Source: Ostrinia nubilalis (lineage: Eukaryota; Arthropoda; Insecta; Lepidoptera; Crambidae). From it: a stretch of DNA of 64,000 nt. The notes below the pieces were generated by a model. It saw nothing but the letters and a program-made list of their open reading frames with translations. It did not search any database and was not told where the DNA came from. This document shows positions 23,901 to 32,900 of the stretch, piece after piece; within the stretch, counting starts at the first letter, position 1; every line of letters starts with the position of its first letter. The stretch covers positions 9,787,001-9,851,000 of the forward strand of contig NC_087110.1 in NCBI RefSeq assembly GCF_963855985.1. The letters run 5' to 3'. A program made the translations under genes and the position numbers.

Positions 23901-26900
23901 CCTACAGTGTACATGCGAACCATTGAAACACTTTTGTACAGATAGTAAAAAAAGGTTATTTTAATTATCACAAACAAGTCCTACTACAGCTACTAGCTGT
24001 ATAACAGTCTAAAACAAGTAAACATAACAGCCTTTGGCTTTATAAATGACCACGTGTGTTCTATTAAAATGCTAGCTCTATAACATCGTACAAGTAGGCC
24101 GTTAAACAGCGGTTGCCGTATCTCTACCCTCCTATAATGCTCTTAGTCAGATGGCTGACTAAAGGATAGTTGTTAGAGTATTATAACACCAACAATCGTA
24201 TAAAAGTATAACTCTACACTAGTCTACACTCCTATAAGTCCCTTAGACAGGTATAGGTGTAATTAATTGCAATAATACAGCTTATACATCACGAGTGAAC
24301 TGTACTAATGCTTTAAGTACACATTGGAACTAAATGTGAACTCTTAAATGGAGTAAAATGTTACTTGGGACTGTCGCGGCCGCCCGTCGTACAGTCGCGA
24401 TAGCAGCATAATTACGCACGAGCGATAAGGATGGGTAGCTTGGGGTCATTGAACGAAATTCTATCTGCTCGGCGACTGGACTTTAACGGCCTGCATCCAG
24501 CACAATTTACTTTAAAAAACTACCTACCTATTTTCAGAGGCTGACCGAGTAGGCTTCCACTCTATCGCTTTCGGTGCTACCGGGGATTCTCTGGCTTTAG
24601 CTACGGTGGGAACTGCAGCTGGTTCCTCCAAACTCCTCGTGAAGTTGCATGGATCCTTCATGTTGCTGGCCTGGCTGGGAACATCGTCTATTGGAATATT
24701 GCTTGCGAGGTAAGCTCCAGAATGGATTAGCTGAGGCGGCAATGGGCAGGTCATATGTGGCCGTACTATGGTAGTTACACAGAACTGGCGCCCGATGGGG
24801 AAACAAGGTTTAGAGTGGAGGTAATGTACCGGAAAACGCAGAGTGGGACGTCCACCCACAAGGTGGACCGACGACCTCAGAAAAGTAGCAGGAAGGCGCT
24901 GAATGCTATCAACCGGTAAACCTGGAAATCATTAGGGGCGGCCTATATTTAGCAGTGGACGTCTTGTGGCTGAAATGATGAAGCCCAACAACGGAAAATC
25001 AAGCATCTAGCATCTTATATTCCATTCCACATTTCTTTTGGAAACTAAAGCTACACCTTACATAAAACCTCATTTACCAAACCAGGGACTTAGTAAGTAA
25101 ATCATGGCTATTGTTGTGTTACCTGTTCCCCTGCGTGATCGAATCAGAAATGAGGAGATCCGCAGGAGAACCAAAGTGACCGACATAGCTAAGGAAGACC
25201 TACTAGGTGGACCGACGATCTGGTGAAGGTCGCGGGAAGAACCTGGATGCGGACAGAGCAGGACCGTTAATTATGGAAAGCCTTGGGGGATACCTTTGTC
25301 CAGCAGTGGACGTCATTTGGCTGAAACGATTGTAGTGTTGTAGATAAGGCTCATATATTTATAGGCACATCAACAGAAAAAGCCAATCATTGGCTTTTTA
25401 TCACTGTTTAGAATGTTAATAAAAAGCGTTTCCTTTGTTTTCAGATACTTCAGACAAGTTTGGGTTGGCAGACAGTTAGGCGGCAAGGACATTTGGTTTG
25501 CTGTAAGTACCTTCTTACTAAGATCTTATTAAAATTTGCTAAATGCGTAATGCTAACAAAAACCTCGTAAAAGGTCAATACAATCCACAAGAAAACCATT
25601 CGATGATCGGATCATTGAAGCATGACTTGACCGTGAACCATACAAAAAGTAGCACCTGAAGCACCAAATAAGGTAAGTGCCCCCTACTTCGGTATATTAA
25701 GGCTCTTACGACTTTAACATTTTATTTAAAAATAACCAAGCATGATATCAGTATGAAAGCTTTTGTATGCTAAACTTTGGTCTTTTGACAGTAAGTTAAT
25801 ATCGTCGGTTGATTGCAAGAAGTAATTAACTAGCAGAAACATGATTTCGAGAAATAGCTTAATGAAGTTTGGAGAGACAAAAAGCCATTAAAAAAAAATA
25901 TAATAGGTAGCGAAGCAATGAAAATGCCGATACATAAAAATAAGTCTTAGTAATCATTTTTAGTTACTGGCATTTCAAAATAACGTACACAGTATTTAAA
26001 AAAAATCAAAATATGAAGTTAATGTCTTTTGACTGACGGCCAACTATAACAAACCAAAAAGTAAATACTTTTTACTTTATCGGATTACCGTGATACATGT
26101 TAAATCAAGTTAAATTACGTTTAAAATAATATAATAAACAATCATAATCATCATTTCAGCCATAGGACGTCCACTGCTGAACATAGGCCTCCCCTAATGC
26201 TTTCCACGTTGATCGATTGGTAGCGGCCTGCATCCAGCGCTTCTCTGCTACCTTTACGATGTCGTCGGTCCACCTTGTAGGTGGACGTCCCATGCTGCGT
26301 TTTCCGGTACGCGGCCTCCATTCCAGAACCTTGATGCCCCATCGGCCGTCAGTTCTGCGTACTATATGCCCTGTCCATTGCCACTTCAGCTTTCTAATAC
26401 GTCGGGCTATGTCAGCGACTTTAGTTCGTTTACGGATTCCCTCATTTCTGATTCGATCTCGCAAAGAAACACCAAGCATAGCCATAGCCCTCTCCTTATC
26501 ACGCTGTGCAACTTTCAGCTTCTGTATAAGGCCTATAGTGAGAGGCCACGTTTCAGAGCCATAAGTTATCACTGGTAACACACATTGGTTGTAGACTTTC
26601 GTCTTCAGGCACTGCGGTATTTTGGACGAAAATATGTTACGTAGTTTCCCGAACGCTGCCCAGCCGAGTTGGATTCTCAAAATTGGACCTACCTAGCTGG
26701 ATCGTTTGTCCGAGGTAGACATACTTGTCAACAATCTCGAGAGTTGAGCTCCCAACTGAAACTGGGTAGGGCGCAACATGGACATTCGACATAAGCTTCG
26801 TTTTGTCCATGTTCATCCTCAGGCCTACCTGTTGGGAAACTCGATTAAGGTCTTCGAGCATTGTGCCAAGATCTTCCAACGATTCTGCCATGACCACAAT

Positions 26901-29900
26901 ATCGTTGGCAAACCGAAGGTGAGTGATGTACTCGCCATTAATGTTTATGCCGAATCCTTTCCATTCCAGGAGTTTGAAAGCGTCTTCCAATGCAGCGGTG
27001 AACAGTTTCGGAGATATAACATCTCCCTGCCTAACGCCTCGCTGCAGTGGAATCGCCTTCGTGCTCTGCTCCTGTACTCGGACCGACATGGTGGCGTTTT
27101 TGTACAAGCACTTCAGCACCTCGATATACCGATAGTCAATACGGCACCGCTTGAGAGATTGTAACACTGCCCAAGTCTCAATCGAAGGCCTTCTCATAGT
27201 CCACGAACGCCAAGCATAGTGGCAAGTTATACTCCTCAGTCTTCTGTATAACCTGTCGCAGCGTATGGATGTGGTCTATGGTACTATAACCTTTTCGGAA
27301 TCCGGCTTGTTCGGGAGGCTGGAAGTCATCGAACCTACGCGCGAGACGGTTCGTGATGACTCTCGAAAACAGTTTGTAGACATAACTCAGATTTTATCAC
27401 TATTTAGTTCCAAAGTTTTTTTACACAAAAAGTCATTATAAATCTTTATTAAGTTCTGGCAGTTAGTAAAAACTAAGTGTGTATCGACTATGTTACGACA
27501 CAAAATCATTAATGGACAATAATTATTTTAATGCTATAAAAATTGACGAAACTGGATTTATCAAGTTTTACAAAAATAAATCTTCCAAAGTACGGCAGAT
27601 ATCCATTTAGCGATTTTTGCATAATATAGTATAAGTCGCGGCCAATATCGCCATGCTAGTATGGACACTTAATGACTTTTTGTAGTTAATGACTTCTTGC
27701 AATCAGCCGACGATATATAATTTATAGTTATACAGTTTGAACTTTTTTTTTATATTAATTGTTCTGCGGACCTCTTGTTTGGATCCTGTTTCGTGACAAA
27801 ATTTTGCTCTGTTTCTAAGTTCGTGAACTCATGTCCCCTATTTCGGGATAAGGTTTTATGCATCCAGTTAGGATATTTTAATAATGATTAAGGGTTTAAT
27901 AAATTTAAAAACGATAATATAAATTTAGAATAAAATAATTATATGAAATTGACGATATTACTTACCTGAAATATTAATAAGAAATAATGTGAGTCTAGCT
28001 AGGTACGTACCTACGTATAATATTTTGATTTGTTAATTCGAACAATATGTGAAAATATTTATATAACCATTAGAAATGTAGGGGGGGGGTGGGGGGAAAC
28101 TTATCCCCTCCCCCCTTCGTACCTATAAAATTTTGATTTGTTATTTCTAGCGATATGTGAAAATATTTATATAACCATTAGAAATGTGGGGGGACTTACC
28201 CTCCCCCCCCCTTCGTACCCATAAAATTTTGATTTGTTATTTGTAACGATAAGTATGTGAAAATATTTACACAAGCCATTAGATGCCAGGGGTGGGATTA
28301 TGGGGAGGAGGGGGGGATTACCCCCCCCCCCCCCCCTTCTCCTTATAATCCCACCCCTGGAGCTGTTTCAAGTGAGGGTAGCCCCCCCCACTGAAAATAA
28401 CCCCAGATACGCCAATGACTCATAATAAAAAGTAAGTAATTAATTAATTTCTTAGGTAGGTATGTATTAAAAACTAAAAAACACGTCGATTTCTTTGATG
28501 GTATGTCTCATAAAAGTACCTAACACCATACATTTATTATCACGAACTTGGAAAAAAGTAACAATAATACGGTTCCTTGTTTCGTGATACAGATTATTCC
28601 AAATTCCCCAAGTTAAATTCATAGATTATTGTCAAAATGTGTCAATTAACTATTATCTATCCCATGTACAATACAAATAAAGAAAGATAAATAAAACAAA
28701 TCGAAATAAAACCAAAATTATGCTGGTACTACTTATGCTAATTTATCTTAAAATTGGTCATTTATGTGAACTTCAAACTCGTGTCATATAAATTCTAGTG
28801 AACGAAACATATACCGAATTTAGGTCATGAGAAACTTAAATAAATGCATTATTTGTTTCATAACTTACATTTAAATTATCATAAATAATTATTTAAAAAC
28901 CAAGCATCAAAATGTTATCCATAATATCCTTGAATCGGTAGTGTCACGAAATAGGGGACACCCGAAAAATAATATGTACGCTATTTCGTGAGTCAATTAA
29001 TCGCAATTTTAAAGGAATTCTACGTTTTCATATAACTTTTTTCTAAGCCAAATCAATTGTCAAGGAACACATGAAACCACCATTACAAGTTTTATTTAAA
29101 TGGACGTTCCTTCGCCTTTTTATAAGCTTAAGAAGTTGGAGCGCTAACCTTACGGTGAGAGCAACCTTTACAAGCCGCAAAGATGTTTTTGGCTCTCTGA
29201 GAGTTTGAAGCTTCGTATTGCTCTCATTTTTGGCGCCACAATGTTGGTACTTGGTTTTTTAGATAGCTTAAATAATATAGATTTTGTAGTAATGAAGAAT
29301 TTTTATAAATTATATTCCATTTGCTTATTATTTGAGCTAGAAAAAAAACTTACGAACTTACGTACTATCACGAACTAGTAGCCGTTTACCTTATAGCTTA
29401 AGTTACCAATCCCTCACTTACTTAAGTGTAATTATTGCTGACTTATATCTACTTATGTAGCAATGGGCAGAGTTGTATCGTTCGCTGAATCAATAACAAG
29501 AGTTGCAGAAAAAGTGCCCGCTTGGTTAAGACTGCGTAAAGTCGTGTGTTTCATTTGCTAAGTCTACGCTAGTCAGATATATTTATAGGACACAAACACG
29601 TTCCAAAAAAGCTCACTTTACCACCACTTCGACACGACATACGTACGTATCATCTGGTGCTGAGAATGAGTGGAAGAACTTTCCACTTCCAGCCTTTCCA
29701 CTTTTATAAATTTGTTATTTCACAAAATACTAAATACTCCCGTTAGCCCCTCGTACTAAGATTACTCGGCGGCGGGGACCGAACCCGCGTTCCCCGGATC
29801 ACAAGTCCGCCGGAGTGCCGGAGTCGGCAAGTCCGACCCCTTCATCGTTCGGCTATCGTGGCTTCAAAAAAAAGCTATTTTTTAGCCTGAGCTGATGATT

Positions 29901-32900
29901 ATTATTATTATACTTAACCTGTGTATTTCATGTTCCAGTACCACCGAATCCTCATGGTGCTGACGTGGCTGCTAACAGTCGTCGGCTTCATCCTGATCCT
30001 AGTAGAGGTGGGCGGCTTCGCCACGACTGGAGACAACCCTCACGCGATCACCGGCCTGGTCACTGTCATACTGTGCTTCATACAGCCGATTGGTGAGTTT
30101 AACCAAATAACTAAAGCCCGGTCTCTGAGCACGTAGTATTTTGTCCATTGACCCCAAGCTACCCATCCTTATCTCTCGCGCGTAATTATATTGCTGTCGC
30201 GACTGTGCGACGGGCGCCCACAGTGAGTGTGCGAGCGCAACAGCAACATAATTACGCGCGAGCGATAAGGATGGGTAGCTTGGGTCAATGGACAAAATAC
30301 TACGTGCTCAGCGACCGGACTTATAATGGAAACGGACTAATGGTGACGTCATTCATTTTGATAGGTAGGCAGGGATTCAATTCAACTCAATTCTTTATTG
30401 CTAATCCACACGTATGAAACGTACGGATGGAAATGGTAATAAGTACCTACTTAGTTATTTAATTATCTAACTTCCTTAGGCTGAGTTGCACCACCTAACT
30501 TTGACCGTACCTATAACGTTAACCGGTGTATTTCGTATGGAGTTTGACAGATTTTTTACGTTTGTTAAGTCAAAGTAAGATGGTATCATGGTACAACCCA
30601 GCCTTAAGGTGAGTTGCACCACCTAACTTTGACCGTAACTATTACGATAACCGGTGCTTTTTGTATAGAGTTTGACAGATTTTTGACGTTTGTCAATGTT
30701 AAAGTAAGATGGTGCAACCCAGCCTTAAGTAGTTATGCCCATGATGCTTCTGAGCCAGGGATGGACAATCTTTTTAGAGGGTTCCCATGCTTTGACTTAG
30801 ATTTACGAGTAGGTAGGTACATGTAGGCATGTAACTACTTACTTACTCACGTGATTTTGTTTTAACAGGTGCATACTTCAGGCCGCACCCTGGCACTAAG
30901 AAGAGGCCGATCTTCAACTGGCTCCACTGGTTTTTAGGAAACGCTGCTCACATTTTAGGAAGTAAGTATCTTAGAAACCGCAGTGAGTAGGTATGCGAGC
31001 GATAAGGATGGGTAGCTTGGTTGGGGTGATTGGACGAAATTCTATGTGCTCGGCGACCGGACTTTACTTAACTATAAAACTGATTTATCAGTGTTATTGT
31101 GTGTTTATTTACTATTATTTTCCAGTCGCAACAATCTTCCTGGCGGTGTACCTGCAGAAGGCCGAGCTGCCTTCGTGGAGCGTGTTCATCCTGGCCGCCT
31201 TCGTGGCCTTCCATGTCGTCATGCACATAGTTTTGTCGGTGAGTTTAATGTAAAAAAGTTGGGATTTACACCAGCTATGTAGGCATAGCTTGGTTTTTAC
31301 AGCGATTTCGGAGTCCCCTGGAAAAAGTAACATTCATGGGCACCCATATAGTTAGGCTGTCCGGTGTAATGGATCAATCGACCCACTGCAACCACGGGTA
31401 AACGGGTCTTTCTTCTTCTTTCTTCACAGGGGCCTTTCATAAAAAACAGGGGGCTTTCCTCTTGTCAGGGGCGTAGCTACTAAGGGGCTAGGCTGGGCGG
31501 TGCCCCGGGGCCCCCAAGCTCAAGGGGCCCCCGAATCGTTACCGGAAAATCTCAATGAGGGCTATCGTTTTAGCGCTCACCAGTTAACGCCACTGTAGAG
31601 TAAGGTCCTGTCACTTGCTAGTAGCGAAGACAGTGGCACCAACTGGTGAGCGCTAAAGTGGTAGGAGGACTATCGCAATTGCACTCATCAAGATGGCGCC
31701 ACTGTAGAGTAAGGTCCTGTCAATCGCCAGGGGTGCCAACTGTTAAGTATAAAAACGATAGCCCTCATTGAACTGAACTTTGAAAATTTCTCCCATTTTC
31801 AAAATAAATAGAGAGAAATTCGAAAGTTATAACTAGGGAATTCCCCTAAATTCTTTCTGTGAGTTGTAGAAGTGGGGCCCCATTTTTTTATTTGCCCCTT
31901 GGTTACCTAGCTACGCCACTGCCACTTGTGCTCGTATTTATGTATTTAGGTATCTACCTACTAAAGACTACCTAAGTAGGTACATATTATTTACTTGTCA
32001 TGTCTTCCTCCCTACTCATAATCTGCTGTATTCCAGCTGACGGTGTGTGTGTCAGACGGGCGAATCAGCAACGGACGGGTGAACTCCTTCCCCATGAAGG
32101 ACATGATGGGCCAGCCGCGCCAAGTCACACAGGTCGACAGGAGCACTGATGCTCCGGTAAGCTTGACACTTTTTTACAAAAGCATGTCCAATAATTGTGT
32201 ATACCGCTGTCAGGGGTTTCTAACAGGTTATGTAACCTATGGAGCTTCGAATCCAATATTGGGAAACGACTTATCTGAAGCTCTCCTTGTCAGAAGAGCA
32301 AGGCCTAATCCCACTAAAAACGGGTCCCTCTGGTCGCGCTTAGTGCGGCAGCATATTTTATGTACAAGAGTTGACCCTCTAGCTCAGCGGTTCCGAAACT
32401 TATTTTGTCTACTGCCCACTTTGAGAATAAATTATTTTTAGCGCCCCCATTTGTAGTCGAGTGTCGAGTGCTCAGTCGGTGTCTAAGAGTCCTCCTAGTA
32501 AATGACGCCTCTCAAGACTCTACACACGTCCCGGTGTTTTTTCTGGGTCTCTTACCGCCCCCCTTTAAGCCTGCAGCGCCCACAAGGGGGCGTTATCGCC
32601 CACTTTGGGAAAGACTGCTCTAGCTAGACCATTGGTGACCATAGGGGAGGCGCAGACCTTTAAAGGGTAGCGGGGGCCATCTGTGTACTTAAGTATAAAA
32701 AACCTGCGACCGCTGAGAGAACCTACATTCCAGACTGTTCGATACGACCAATAAATAATCTTGACTGGAGGAGGGGGGCGCGGATTTTTTTGTATGATCG
32801 AAAGCCTTTCGACGATATAAATAAGTTTGGGGACCAATGCTCTATAGACCAAGGGACCAACCAATGAACCAAGTGACTTTTTGAAAAAGAAGGCTAAAGC

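Noticed and set aside
29765..29863. Functional tRNA gene on the minus strand
   Set aside because: A and B boxes and an anticodon-like arm are visible, but a GC-rich insert between the arms and the lack of a matching acceptor stem fit a SINE head better.
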